Shown piece by piece: positions 18,093-26,668 of a DNA stretch of 64,000 bases. This DNA comes from Hymenobacter sedentarius. GTDB taxonomy: Bacteria > Bacteroidota > Bacteroidia > Cytophagales > Hymenobacteraceae. Each line of letters opens with the position of its first letter. Position 1 is the first letter of the stretch. The translations under genes were made by a program, and so were the position numbers. The stretch spans positions 992,001-1,056,000 of the forward strand of contig NZ_CP013909.1 in the NCBI RefSeq assembly GCF_001507645.1, in the 5' to 3' direction. The notes under the pieces were generated by a model. The model saw only the letters and a program-made list of their open reading frames with translations. It had not been told where the DNA came from and did no database searches.

Positions 18093-19928
18093 ATGTGCGG
18101 CATTGTTGCTTATTTGGGCCATCGTGAGGCCTGCCCCATTATCCTTAAAGGATTGCATCGCCTCGAATACCGTGGCTACGACTCAGCTGGTGTTGCCTTG
18201 CTCAACGGTGAGTTGAATGTTTATAAGAAGAAGGGTAAAGTTAGTGATTTAGAGGGATTTATTGCACAAAAAGACACGCATGCTAATGTTGGCATGGGCC
18301 ACACGCGTTGGGCTACGCACGGCGAGCCCAACGACGAGAATGCCCACCCGCATTACTCTACATCGCAGCGAATTGCCATCATTCACAATGGTATTATTGA
18401 GAACTACGCGGCGCTGAAAACGCACCTGCAGAAGCAAGGGCACACGTTCCATTCCGACACCGACACGGAAGTATTTGTCAACCTGATTGAGGAAATCCAG
18501 AAGCAGAACGCGTGCTCTCTGGAAGAAGCTGTCCGCCTGGCTCTGCACGAAGTAGTGGGGGCTTACGCTATTGTGGTACTCAGCAAGGATGCTCCTAATC
18601 AGCTTATTGCCGCTCGGAAAGGTTCGCCGATGGTGATTGGCATCGGCGAAGGCGAGTTCTTCATTGCTTCTGATGCTACCCCCATTATCGAGTATACCAA
18701 CGAAGTGGTGTACGTGAACGACTACGAAATCGTGGTTATCCGCGATGGGCAGTTGGAAATCCGTAGCAAGGAAGATGTGAGCCAGACGCCCTACATCCAG
18801 AAGCTGGCGATGGAGCTGGACAGCATCGAGAAAGGTGGCTACGAGCACTTCATGCTGAAGGAAATTTTCGAGCAGCCGCGTTCCATTTTGGACTCCATGC
18901 GCGGGCGCTTGGAACTGGAAGCTGGCCACTTGAACATGGGCGGCATCCGAGCCTACGAGCAAAAATTTGTGAATGCCCAGCGCATCATCATCGTGGCCTG
19001 CGGTACCTCGTGGCACGCCGGCTTGGTGGCCGAATACCTGATTGAGGACTTGGCTCGCATTCCAGTGGAAGTGGAATATGCGTCGGAATTCCGCTACCGC
19101 AATCCCATCATCACCGAGCGTGACATTGTGATTGCCATTTCGCAAAGCGGCGAAACGGCCGATACGCTGGCGGCTATTGAGCTGGCGAAGAGCAAGGGCG
19201 CTACCATTTTTGGCGTGTGCAACGTGGTGGGCAGCAGCATTGCCCGTGCCACAGATGCCGGTGCATATACCCACGCCGGCCCCGAAATTGGGGTAGCTTC
19301 TACGAAGGCCTTTACCGCCCAGGTGACGGTGCTGACGCTGCTGGCCATGATTATGGGCCAGAAGCGCGGCACCATCACCGACACCAAGCTGCGCGAGCTG
19401 ATGGTGGAGCTGGATACCATTCCTTCCAAGGTTGAGAAAGCCTTGGAGCTTGACACTGAGATTCAGGCCATTGCTGAAATTTTCAAGGATGCGACCAACT
19501 TCCTCTACTTAGGCCGGGGCTATAACTTCCCCGTGGCACTGGAAGGTGCGTTGAAGCTCAAGGAAATCAGCTACATCCATGCCGAAGGCTACCCAGCCGC
19601 GGAGATGAAGCACGGCCCGATTGCGCTCATCGACGAGAACATGCCCATTGTGGTAATTGCCACCCGCGATAGCTCATATGAGAAGGTGGTGAGCAACATC
19701 CAAGAGGTGAAGGCTCGCAAAGGCCGCATCATTGCCGTGGTGAGCGAGGGCGACACGGTAATTCCCGCTATGGCCGAGTTTGTAATTGAAGTGCCTCACA
19801 CCAGCGAAATCCTGATGCCCCTGGTATCGGTGGTGCCGCTGCAGTTGCTGAGCTACCACATTGCGGTGCTACGCGGTTGCAACGTCGACCAGCCACGTAA
19901 CCTGGCGAAGTCGGTAACGGTAGAATAG
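18093..19928 (+). CDS. glmS: Glutamine-fructose-6-phosphate aminotransferase (isomerizing)
   Basis: 611 residues, the full length for GlmS. It makes glucosamine-6-phosphate from fructose-6-phosphate and glutamine, the entry step to cell wall and LPS amino sugars. The N-terminal nucleophile amidotransferase begins CGIVAYLG after Met removal (Cys2), with HRLEYRGYDSAG and GHTRWATHG; two SIS domains follow (CGTSWHAGLVAEY, ISQSGETADTLAAIELAK, and a second from about residue 450), ending in AKSVTVE. No ribozyme or riboswitch is seen in the 80-nt upstream gap. Confidence 0.96.
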   Translation: MCGIVAYLGHREACPIILKGLHRLEYRGYDSAGVALLNGELNVYKKKGKVSDLEGFIAQKDTHANVGMGHTRWATHGEPNDENAHPHYSTSQRIAIIHNGIIENYAALKTHLQKQGHTFHSDTDTEVFVNLIEEIQKQNACSLEEAVRLALHEVVGAYAIVVLSKDAPNQLIAARKGSPMVIGIGEGEFFIASDATPIIEYTNEVVYVNDYEIVVIRDGQLEIRSKEDVSQTPYIQKLAMELDSIEKGGYEHFMLKEIFEQPRSILDSMRGRLELEAGHLNMGGIRAYEQKFVNAQRIIIVACGTSWHAGLVAEYLIEDLARIPVEVEYASEFRYRNPIITERDIVIAISQSGETADTLAAIELAKSKGATIFGVCNVVGSSIARATDAGAYTHAGPEIGVASTKAFTAQVTVLTLLAMIMGQKRGTITDTKLRELMVELDTIPSKVEKALELDTEIQAIAEIFKDATNFLYLGRGYNFPVALEGALKLKEISYIHAEGYPAAEMKHGPIALIDENMPIVVIATRDSSYEKVVSNIQEVKARKGRIIAVVSEGDTVIPAMAEFVIEVPHTSEILMPLVSVVPLQLLSYHIAVLRGCNVDQPRNLAKSVTVE

Positions 19929-19947
19929 TTTTTGTTGATTGGCTAGG

Positions 19948-19996
19948 CCCATGATACTATTGCTTAAATCAGGCATTTAAGCAATAGTATCATGGG
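19948..19996 (+). terminator. Perfect 22-bp hairpin between glmS and the membrane gene
   Basis: Arms 19948-19969 and 19975-19996 are perfect reverse complements with a 5-nt loop, followed by tcttttc. It is a plausible glmS terminator, unusually AT-rich in the stem. An alternative ATG of the next gene (19992) lies in the right arm. Confidence 0.75.
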
Positions 19997-20003
19997 TCTT
20001 TTC

Positions 20004-21464
20004 ATGCGCGCACTACACCGTTACCGGACACTGCTGATTACGCTTGGGCTAGTTTTGGTTGTGTTGCCTTTTGTGGGGCTGGCTCTTTATAATCATCCCT
20101 CGCTTGATGATTATCTGGATGCAGTTACGGTAAAAGAGTTGGGGTTTTGGCGGGCTCAAAAGCACTTTTACCTCACTCACACCGGCCGCTACACCACCAC
20201 CGTGCTGCTGGCTTTGCTTAACCCCTTGCTGTATAGTCGGCTGGAAGGCCACTGGTGGTGGGTCGCCTTGTTTTTTATCTTCGGCACATTACTCGTGTTA
20301 CGATTTGGCCTTAGCGAATTATTAGGGCTAACAGGCAAGGCGGGTTGGATAACAGCAGCATCCTTCCTGAGTTTGTGGTTGGCCTATGCGCCCGGGCAGG
20401 CTGAAGGATTGTATTGGTTTACGGGAGCTTACACTTATATAATGGCAGTGTGGCTCTTGCTCTTGTGGGTGGTGGTGCTGAATCGGTATGCGAAAGCTCG
20501 CCTGTCCAACAATGGAGCTTGGCGCTGGCTTGTGGCGTTGGTTGCGCTAACCCTGGCTGTAGCGGGCACAATCGAACCCGTTGCGCTGCCTTTTTTAATG
20601 GCCTTGGTAATGGCAGCGCTTGCTAGCTGGCGTCTGAAACAGGGACGGGTGGTGTGGCTGCTGGCCGGACTGGCGGCGGTGGGATGCCTGGTTTCGTTCT
20701 CGGCGCCAGGCAATTTTGCGCGCATCGCGAGCATGGGAGGCCAGTTCGGATTTCTGAAAACGCTGTGCTATTCGGCAGCTACTACCGGCTACCTGCTGCT
20801 CACGTGGGTGGGCAACCCCGTCCTGCTGGCACTATCCGCGCTGCTGCTTCCCGCGATGGACAGAATAGCTCAACAGCGTAACCAGCTGGCAGTGCAGTGC
20901 TTGTCGCGGATTCCCGCGGGGCTACTGGCGATGGGGCTGGCTGGGCTAATGACGCTGGCGAGTTGCCCAGCTTATTATGCAAGCGGCACGGGGCTACCCC
21001 TGAGAGCCCGCACAACGCTGTACCTTTTATTTCTGCTCGGTTGGTTTGCGGTATTACTGACGTGGTGCTGCAGGCAAGCGCGCTCAGGCTTACCCTCGCC
21101 TATACTTAGGGCGCTGGTTACGGGACGGCTCGCTCCGCTGTGGACTGCGATGCTAGTACTTTTCTTTTTCGCCGACTACAACGTGCAAACCCGCGCGACG
21201 ATGCTGGGCCAGGGCAGCAACAACGTGATACGGGCCTACCGCCAGTGGCTGGACGGCGAAGCCGCCGGCTATGACGCCGAACTTCGCGCCCGATACCAGA
21301 CGCTGCAGAGTGGAGCCCCGGTGGTAACCATCCGACCCTTAGCCTACCGGCCTGACTTACTGTACAGCTTCGATATAGTTGGAACAGACAACCCGGAATT
21401 CTTAAAGGGTTATGCCCAATACTTCGGCACGAAGCAAGTCATCTCGGAAGTAGCGGCCCATTGA
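20004..21464 (+). CDS. Polytopic membrane protein, DUF6056-like
   Basis: About 486 residues with ten or more hydrophobic helices. An extracytoplasmic loop reads PSLDDYLDAVTVKELGF... HTGRYTTT, and YWFTGAYTYIMAVW follows; I associate these with DUF6056, a family of GT-C-like membrane proteins of unknown function. The soluble C-terminal tail (about 100 residues) has no recognised motif. ATG 20004 (MRALHRYR) is chosen because the earlier ATG at 19992 is inside the hairpin arm; either is possible. Confidence 0.7.
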   Translation: MRALHRYRTLLITLGLVLVVLPFVGLALYNHPSLDDYLDAVTVKELGFWRAQKHFYLTHTGRYTTTVLLALLNPLLYSRLEGHWWWVALFFIFGTLLVLRFGLSELLGLTGKAGWITAASFLSLWLAYAPGQAEGLYWFTGAYTYIMAVWLLLLWVVVLNRYAKARLSNNGAWRWLVALVALTLAVAGTIEPVALPFLMALVMAALASWRLKQGRVVWLLAGLAAVGCLVSFSAPGNFARIASMGGQFGFLKTLCYSAATTGYLLLTWVGNPVLLALSALLLPAMDRIAQQRNQLAVQCLSRIPAGLLAMGLAGLMTLASCPAYYASGTGLPLRARTTLYLLFLLGWFAVLLTWCCRQARSGLPSPILRALVTGRLAPLWTAMLVLFFFADYNVQTRATMLGQGSNNVIRAYRQWLDGEAAGYDAELRARYQTLQSGAPVVTIRPLAYRPDLLYSFDIVGTDNPEFLKGYAQYFGTKQVISEVAAH

Positions 21465-21529
21465 CGCGGGAAAAGGTTTCCGGACGCAGTTGATGCTTAA
21501 GGGCGCAAAATCGAGCCTTCTCGACCACT

Positions 21530-22219
21530 CTATATTGCAAAGAGCTCCCCGCGCAACGCCTGCCGCTTCAGTAGGGGGCAGATTTTGTAGCGTTCGTCGT
21601 GGGTATCGTTCCATAGGGCTTCTAGTACTGCGTAGACCCGTTCAACCCCTATGGCATTAGCCCAGGCGAAAGGGCCTTTGGGGTAATTGGTGCCTAGCTT
21701 CATGCCCAAGTCCACATCTTGCGTGGTGGCGGTGCCCTCCTGCACGGTGTAGCAGGCTTCGTTTATAATCATGCATACGACGCGCGGGGTTACCAGCCCA
21801 ACTCGGTCTTCCACCACGCGGTAGTCGGTGCCAAGGGCCGCGCACACTTCGGCTAGCTTGGCGGCATCGTCGTTGTCGGAGAGGGTAATCTCCAGCAGAG
21901 AACGGTTCAGCAGGGTGGGCAAGCCGCAGAAACCGAAACCAGAAAGCTGGGGGCGGCGGGAGTACATCGCCGATGTGGTTGCCTCCTGGAAAAGCGGTAA
22001 GGCCGTTGGTCGCGCCAATAGAAAAGGGGAAGTTGGGCTACTGAAGTTGAACACGACATTGGCAGCGGCTACGGCGGCCCGGCCACGTTCCTGAAAATCC
22101 TGGGCGGGAGTCGCGTTACTGTCGGAAGGAGTTTCCAGGAAGGTGTACATGTGTGCCGGGCCAAACTTCGCGCGGAACTCCGCTTCTACGTGGTTGCCGT
22201 CGAGGACCAGGATGTGCAT
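21530..22219 (-). CDS. 3-hydroxyacyl-CoA dehydrogenase C-terminal-domain protein
   Basis: 229 residues. The C-terminal half is clearly the helical domain of 3-hydroxybutyryl-CoA dehydrogenases: VEDRVGLVTPRVVCMIINEA at 136-155 and GMKLGTNYPKGPFAW at 172-186. The N-terminal half should hold an NAD-binding GxGxxG Rossmann fold but is only about 95 residues and shows no such motif (MHILVLDGNHVEAEF). It probably cannot bind NAD in the normal way. It is divergent from ridA, with its own exact -7 element 24 nt upstream. Confidence 0.75.
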   Translation of the reverse strand: MHILVLDGNHVEAEFRAKFGPAHMYTFLETPSDSNATPAQDFQERGRAAVAAANVVFNFSSPTSPFLLARPTALPLFQEATTSAMYSRRPQLSGFGFCGLPTLLNRSLLEITLSDNDDAAKLAEVCAALGTDYRVVEDRVGLVTPRVVCMIINEACYTVQEGTATTQDVDLGMKLGTNYPKGPFAWANAIGVERVYAVLEALWNDTHDERYKICPLLKRQALRGELFAI

Positions 22220-22230
22220 GGTTTCGGTTG

Positions 22231-22250
22231 TTACTTTGGCACCAAAGATA
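22231..22250. promoter_or_regulatory. Divergent promoter region of the hydroxyacyl-CoA gene and ridA
   Basis: On the minus strand TATCTTTG (22243-22250) is an exact -7 element for the minus-strand gene. On the plus strand TTACTTTG (22231-22238) is a near match for ridA, whose ATG is 31 nt downstream. The two elements are only 4 nt apart, so polymerases should compete. Confidence 0.55.
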
Positions 22251-22268
22251 CCCTAACCTTTTCCGCTC

Positions 22269-22652
22269 ATGCCCCACCAGATTATCCTTACCGACCAGGC
22301 CCCGGCGCCGATTGGTCCTTACTCGCAAGCCGTACGCGCCGGCAATACCGTGTACGTTTCGGGCCAGATACCCCTAGATGCCGCCGGGCTCTTGGTTGAT
22401 GGCGATGTAGCCGCGCAAACCCATCAGGTGCTAAAAAACCTCACAGCCGTACTGGCCGCCGCCGGCCTGGGCCTGACCGATGTAGTGAAGTGCAGCATCT
22501 TCGTGAAAGACCTGGGCAACTTCGCCACCATCAACCAAGTGTACGGGTCTTATTTTGACGATGCCACGGCCCCAGCCCGCGAAACGGTAGAGGTGAGCCG
22601 CTTGCCCCGCGACGTGGACGTGGAAATTTCCTGCATTGCCGTCGGCGCATAA
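22269..22652 (+). CDS. ridA: RidA family reactive imine/enamine deaminase
   Basis: 127 residues, typical RidA (YjgF/YER057c/UK114). It hydrolyses 2-aminoacrylate and related imines released by PLP enzymes. IGPYSQAVRAGNTVYVSGQIPLD and the active-site arginine in APARETVEVSRLP (R104) with the C-terminal VDVEISCIA are all present, so it belongs to the catalytically active subgroup. Confidence 0.94.
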   Translation: MPHQIILTDQAPAPIGPYSQAVRAGNTVYVSGQIPLDAAGLLVDGDVAAQTHQVLKNLTAVLAAAGLGLTDVVKCSIFVKDLGNFATINQVYGSYFDDATAPARETVEVSRLPRDVDVEISCIAVGA

Positions 22653-22712
22653 GAAATAATCCGGGTACAGCCGCCTTTCTACACCCGCTCCGCTCACCCA
22701 CTCTCTCGTCAC

Positions 22713-22904
22713 ATGAAAGAACTTGGCCTTGGCTTGCTCATTATTGGACTGATTTCGCTGGCATTGCCGCTCATCAACCCCAACGTGCACTATGTCTTTC
22801 TTACGTGGATTGAGCAGTGGGGCCCGACAGTAGCCTGGGGTATTCGAGGCGGCATCACCCTCGTGGGGCTCGTGCTCTGGCTTGGATTGAGAAACCGCGA
22901 CTAA
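22713..22904 (+). CDS. Small two-helix membrane protein
   Basis: 63 residues with two hydrophobic helices (about 4-24 and 42-60) separated by a short loop (NPNVHYVFLTWIEQWGPT). It starts at ATG 22713, 60 nt after ridA in the same direction, and the reading pattern is typical of small conserved Bacteroidota membrane proteins. I do not recognise a family. Confidence 0.7.
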   Translation: MKELGLGLLIIGLISLALPLINPNVHYVFLTWIEQWGPTVAWGIRGGITLVGLVLWLGLRNRD

Positions 22905-22967
22905 GAGCACAGCAGCATTCACCGTGCCGCAAATCACCAGTTGGCGCTGAGAAGCAATTACTGATAA

Positions 22968-23016
22968 ACAATTGGTTAAGGCCGAGCATAGGTTATGCTC
23001 GGCCTTAACCAATTGT
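22968..23016 (+). terminator. Perfect 23-bp hairpin
   Basis: Arms 22968-22990 and 22994-23016 are perfect reverse complements around a 3-nt loop; the core is ggccgagcat. Short AT runs flank it, without a strong T-tract. It lies 64 nt after the small membrane gene and overlaps an upstream ATG (22995) of the next open frame, which argues against using that ATG. Confidence 0.8.
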
Positions 23017-23108
23017 CATTTAAGGGCGTAGTCATGGTCAGCCCCTTCCTCAGCACAATTGCGGCTTGTTTGGATGCGGGCACCCACCCGCGCCATTTCG
23101 TTCTGGCC

Positions 23109-24404
23109 ATGGCTTCGCTACTTCCTACTCACCCCCTGCACTCCCCAGCCGACCTTGATACTTTGCTGGCCGCCATCGGCGATGCTCGCGTGGTATTGCT
23201 CGGCGAAGCGTCGCACGGCACGCACGAGTATTACACTTGGCGCACGGCGTTGAGCAAGCGGCTGATTCAAGAGAAGGGGTTTCAGTTTATTGCCGTGGAA
23301 GGCGACTGGCCCGACTGCTTCGAGGTAAACGCCGCCATTAAGCAGGAGCAGATGGCGCACGGCTCGGCCGCCAAGCTGCTCCAAACCTTCAACCGCTGGC
23401 CCACCTGGATGTGGGGCAACTGGGAAATTGCGGCGCTGGTGGAGTGGCTGCACCGCCACAACCAGGCCCAGCCCATGGAGCGCCGCGTGGGCTTCTACGG
23501 CTTGGATGTGTACAGCCTCTGGGAGTCGTTGGAAGCTGTGCTCCACTACGTGGAGAAGCAAGGCGATGGGGCCGTTACCGCCGCGCGCCGCGCCTTTCGC
23601 TGCTTTGAGCCCTACAGCACCGACCCGCAGGAATACGCCCGGGCCGTCGCTTTCGTGTCGGAAGACTGCCAGGACGAAGTAATTGCGGTGCTCAGGGCCT
23701 TGCGCCACCAAGCACAAGAGCGCCAGCCCGCCAACCTGCCCGAACGCGAGCAAGCCTTCGGGGCCGAACAGAATGCCTTGGTGGCCGTGAACGCCGAGCG
23801 CTACTACAAGGCGATGATACGCGGCGGCGGCGCCTCCTGGAACGTGCGCGACACGCACATGATGGAAACCCTGACCCGCCTGCTCCACCTGCACGGGCCC
23901 AACAGCAAGGCCATCATTTGGGCCCACAATACGCACATCGGCGATGCCCGCTACACCGACATGCGCCGCGAAGACATGGTGAACATCGGCCAACTGACCC
24001 GCGAGCAACTGGGCCGCGAGCAGGTATTCAGCGTCGGCTTTGGCTCCTACCAGGGCAGCGTGGTAGCGGGCAAGGCCTGGGGGGCGCCGCTCGAAAACAT
24101 GCCGGTACCGGCCGCCATCCGCAACTCCTGGGAAGAGCAATTGCACCGCCAGCTGAAAGGAGCCAACGGCCTGCTGCTTTCATCAGAACTAAAGCAGGAA
24201 ACGGGGCTGCGGCAGTCGCAGGGCCACCGGGCCATTGGCGTGGTGTACCGGCCCCAACTTGAGCAGTTTGGCAACTACGTGCCCTCGGTCATTCCCGAAC
24301 GCTACGACGCCTTTCTATTCCTGGATCACACCAAGGCGCTGCACCCGCTGGCGATTCATCCCGAGGAAAAAGGGCCACCAGACCTGTACCCGTGGGGCGA
24401 GTAA
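23109..24404 (+). CDS. Erythromycin esterase-like protein
   Basis: 431 residues in the Ere-like family. Conserved elements: ARVVLLGEASHGTHEYY (catalytic-type E and H), FIAVEGDWPDC, MWGNWEIAALVEWL, GFYGLDVYSLWES, and NSKAIIWAHNTHIGDAR. These residues match the enzymes that hydrolyse macrolide lactones, but most chromosomal members have unknown substrates and no resistance should be assumed. The start is uncertain: ATG 23034 would add 25 residues; ATG 23109 gives the usual distance to LGEASHGT. Confidence 0.82.
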   Translation: MASLLPTHPLHSPADLDTLLAAIGDARVVLLGEASHGTHEYYTWRTALSKRLIQEKGFQFIAVEGDWPDCFEVNAAIKQEQMAHGSAAKLLQTFNRWPTWMWGNWEIAALVEWLHRHNQAQPMERRVGFYGLDVYSLWESLEAVLHYVEKQGDGAVTAARRAFRCFEPYSTDPQEYARAVAFVSEDCQDEVIAVLRALRHQAQERQPANLPEREQAFGAEQNALVAVNAERYYKAMIRGGGASWNVRDTHMMETLTRLLHLHGPNSKAIIWAHNTHIGDARYTDMRREDMVNIGQLTREQLGREQVFSVGFGSYQGSVVAGKAWGAPLENMPVPAAIRNSWEEQLHRQLKGANGLLLSSELKQETGLRQSQGHRAIGVVYRPQLEQFGNYVPSVIPERYDAFLFLDHTKALHPLAIHPEEKGPPDLYPWGE

Positions 24405-24487
24405 GGCCTCTCGGGGGTTATGCGCCCTCCCGGCAACAGCCCGAAACGGTTCGTGACGCCGTGCTTCGCGCTACTCACTACTGGCGT

Positions 24488-24495
24488 TACCTTTG
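24488..24495 (+). promoter_or_regulatory. Bacteroidota -7 promoter element (TACCTTTG) of gltX
   Basis: Exact TAnnTTTG match 40 nt before the gltX start codon. It also shows that the longer open frame beginning at 24493 cannot be the translated one. Confidence 0.7.
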
Positions 24496-24534
24496 CGGCG
24501 CGCTTCGGCCTACGGAGCGCGCTTTTTTTGCGTT

Positions 24535-26076
24535 ATGACTGAGAGAGAAGTTCGGGTGCGTTTTGCACCGTCGCCCACGGGGCCGCTGCACATTGGTGGG
24601 GTCCGCACGGCACTTTACAACTATTTGTTGGCCCGCAAGCTCGGCGGCAAGATGTTGCTCCGCATCGAGGATACCGACCAGAACCGCTTCGTGCCCGGCG
24701 CCGAGAATTACATTCTGGAAGCCCTGGCCTGGTGCGGCGTCGTGATTGACGAAGGCGTGGGCCCCGGCGGCCCGCACGCGCCCTACCGCCAGAGCGAGCG
24801 CAAGCCCATGTACAAGCAGTACGCCGACCAGCTCATTGCCAGCGGCCACGCCTACTATGCCTTCGACACGCCCGAGGAGCTCGACACCATGCGCGCCCGC
24901 CTGCAGGCCGCCAAGGTGCCCAACCCGCAGTACAACAGCATCACACGCGCCCAAATGCGCAACTCCCTCACCCTGCCCGAGGACGAGGTGAAGCAGCTGC
25001 TCGACAGCGGCGCGCAATACGTGATTCGCCTGAAGGTGCCGCGCAAGGAAGAAGTGCGGTTCCAGGACCTGATTCGGGGCTGGGTGGTGGTGCATTCCTC
25101 AGCCATTGACGACAAGGTGCTGATGAAGTCGGACGGCATGCCGACCTACCACTTGGCCAACATCGTGGATGACCATTTGATGGAAATTTCGCACGTCATC
25201 CGCGGCGAAGAATGGCTGCCCTCGGCGCCGCTACACGTGCTGCTGTACCGCTACCTGGGCTGGGAAAGCACCATGCCGCAGTTTGCCCACCTGCCGCTGC
25301 TGCTCAAGCCCGACGGCACCGGCAAGCTCAGCAAGCGCGACGGCGACAAGCTGGGATTCCCGGTATTCCCATTGGAATGGCACGGCCTCGACGGCGAAAC
25401 CGGCGAGCCCACCGTGAGCCGCGGCTACCGCGAAGACGGCTACCTGCCCGAAGCCTTCATCAACTTCCTGGCTTTCCTGGGCTGGAACCCCGGCTCGCAG
25501 CAGGAGATTTTCTCGATGGACGAGCTGATTGCGTCCTTCAGCATCGAGCGGGTGAGCAAGTCGCCGGCCCGCTTCGACCAGAACAAGGTGAAGTGGTACA
25601 ATGAGCACTACCTGCGCGCCAAGTCCGACGCGGAGCTGGCGTCCTACCTGCTCACGGCCCTGGCCGAGCATGGCATTGCCTGCGACCAGGCCAAGGCCGA
25701 GCAAATTGTGAGCGTGATGAAGGAGCGGGTGAGCTTCCCCAAAGACTTCTGGCAGGAGGCCAAATACTTCTTCCAGGCCCCGGATAGCTACGACGAGCAG
25801 GTCATCAGCAAGAAGTGGAACCCGCAGGTAGCCGCCGCCCTCACGGCCTATGCCGAGGCCCTGGCCGGCACTGCCGAGGCCACCGCCGAAGGCCTCAAAG
25901 CACTGTTCAACCAAACGATGGAAACCCAGGGCCTCAAGCCTGGGCAGGTGCTGCAGGCCCTCCGCGTAGCCGTGACCGGCGCCGGCGCCGGACCCGACTT
26001 GTTCGAAACCCTCGCTATTCTGGGCACTGGCGAAGTGGCCGTGCGCCTGCGCGCTGCGGTAGCCAAGTTGGGCTAG
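24535..26076 (+). CDS. gltX: Glutamyl-tRNA synthetase
   Basis: 513-residue class I aminoacyl-tRNA synthetase. The ATP motif is LHIGGVRTAL (HIGH-like, 19-22) and the second signature KLSKR is at 264-268; RIEDTDQNRF and DGMPTYHLANIVDDH are also typical. The C-terminal helical anticodon-binding domain runs from about 370 and ends in VRLRAAVAKLG. ATG 24535 sits after the promoter. A Gln-specific function is less likely because the sequence follows the GluRS pattern. Confidence 0.95.
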   Translation: MTEREVRVRFAPSPTGPLHIGGVRTALYNYLLARKLGGKMLLRIEDTDQNRFVPGAENYILEALAWCGVVIDEGVGPGGPHAPYRQSERKPMYKQYADQLIASGHAYYAFDTPEELDTMRARLQAAKVPNPQYNSITRAQMRNSLTLPEDEVKQLLDSGAQYVIRLKVPRKEEVRFQDLIRGWVVVHSSAIDDKVLMKSDGMPTYHLANIVDDHLMEISHVIRGEEWLPSAPLHVLLYRYLGWESTMPQFAHLPLLLKPDGTGKLSKRDGDKLGFPVFPLEWHGLDGETGEPTVSRGYREDGYLPEAFINFLAFLGWNPGSQQEIFSMDELIASFSIERVSKSPARFDQNKVKWYNEHYLRAKSDAELASYLLTALAEHGIACDQAKAEQIVSVMKERVSFPKDFWQEAKYFFQAPDSYDEQVISKKWNPQVAAALTAYAEALAGTAEATAEGLKALFNQTMETQGLKPGQVLQALRVAVTGAGAGPDLFETLAILGTGEVAVRLRAAVAKLG

Positions 26077-26089
26077 CCGGCAATTCAGC

Positions 26090-26137
26090 AAAACACAAAA
26101 AAGCCCTGGACTAAAGTCCAGGGCTTTTTTGTGTTTT
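26090..26137. terminator. Strong rho-independent terminator after gltX
   Basis: Perfect 23-bp inverted repeat (26090-26112 and 26115-26137) with a GC core (gccctggact) flanked by A6 and T6, so it can terminate in both directions. Confidence 0.95.
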
Positions 26138-26668
26138 TCACAAAGCATACCCTGATTTTCAATATTTTATAAACCCGTAAGGCAGCGCTTCTTTCCTTGA
26201 AAATTCCAACACCGGTAAGCTTCCATTTAGCCTCATTCCAGACGGGGTCTGGCAAACAACCACAAGGCTTTAACCAAGCACGCATTTTGACTAAGGAAAA
26301 TTTGAGGCCCTCAAAGGCAGGCCCCACTTTTTGTGCAGAATCACCGCGAATTCCACAAAATAGGCTCAGGCAAGGCGTGGGCTATACGCCTTCCTGGATA
26401 TAATTCTTTAGATTATGGAATAGCTTATTTTGAAATAAAATTCAATGCAATGTTCGCTAATACAAATTTTACCTCCGCAGTACTTATCTTTACTTTGTAA
26501 AAAGTTTAGGTTTTCCTCATTAATTATTACTATAGTTATATTTTAAAAACCGACAGCTTGTTACAAAAGCTTCCTCCACTCACTACCCCGACTAATTAAG
26601 CCCGGATGCTGCCGCGGCAGAAAAAAGGATAATAATAGTTTAACACGCAATAAAAACCTTTCAACCCC
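26138..26668. other. AT-rich intergenic region upstream of the secreted-protein gene
   Basis: About 530 nt without a convincing gene, visibly poorer in GC than the rest. A near-consensus -7 element (TTACTTTG, 26490-26497) lies about 170 nt before the start codon at 26669, so the mRNA may have a long leader. Short open frames here are not supported by start sites or composition. A faint hairpin-like run (aaggcgtgggctatacgcctt, 26372-26392) is the only other structure I see. Confidence 0.5.

Noticed and set aside
26085..26327. 80-residue minus-strand open frame after gltX
   Set aside because: It overlaps the strong gltX terminator and has no start signal or domain.
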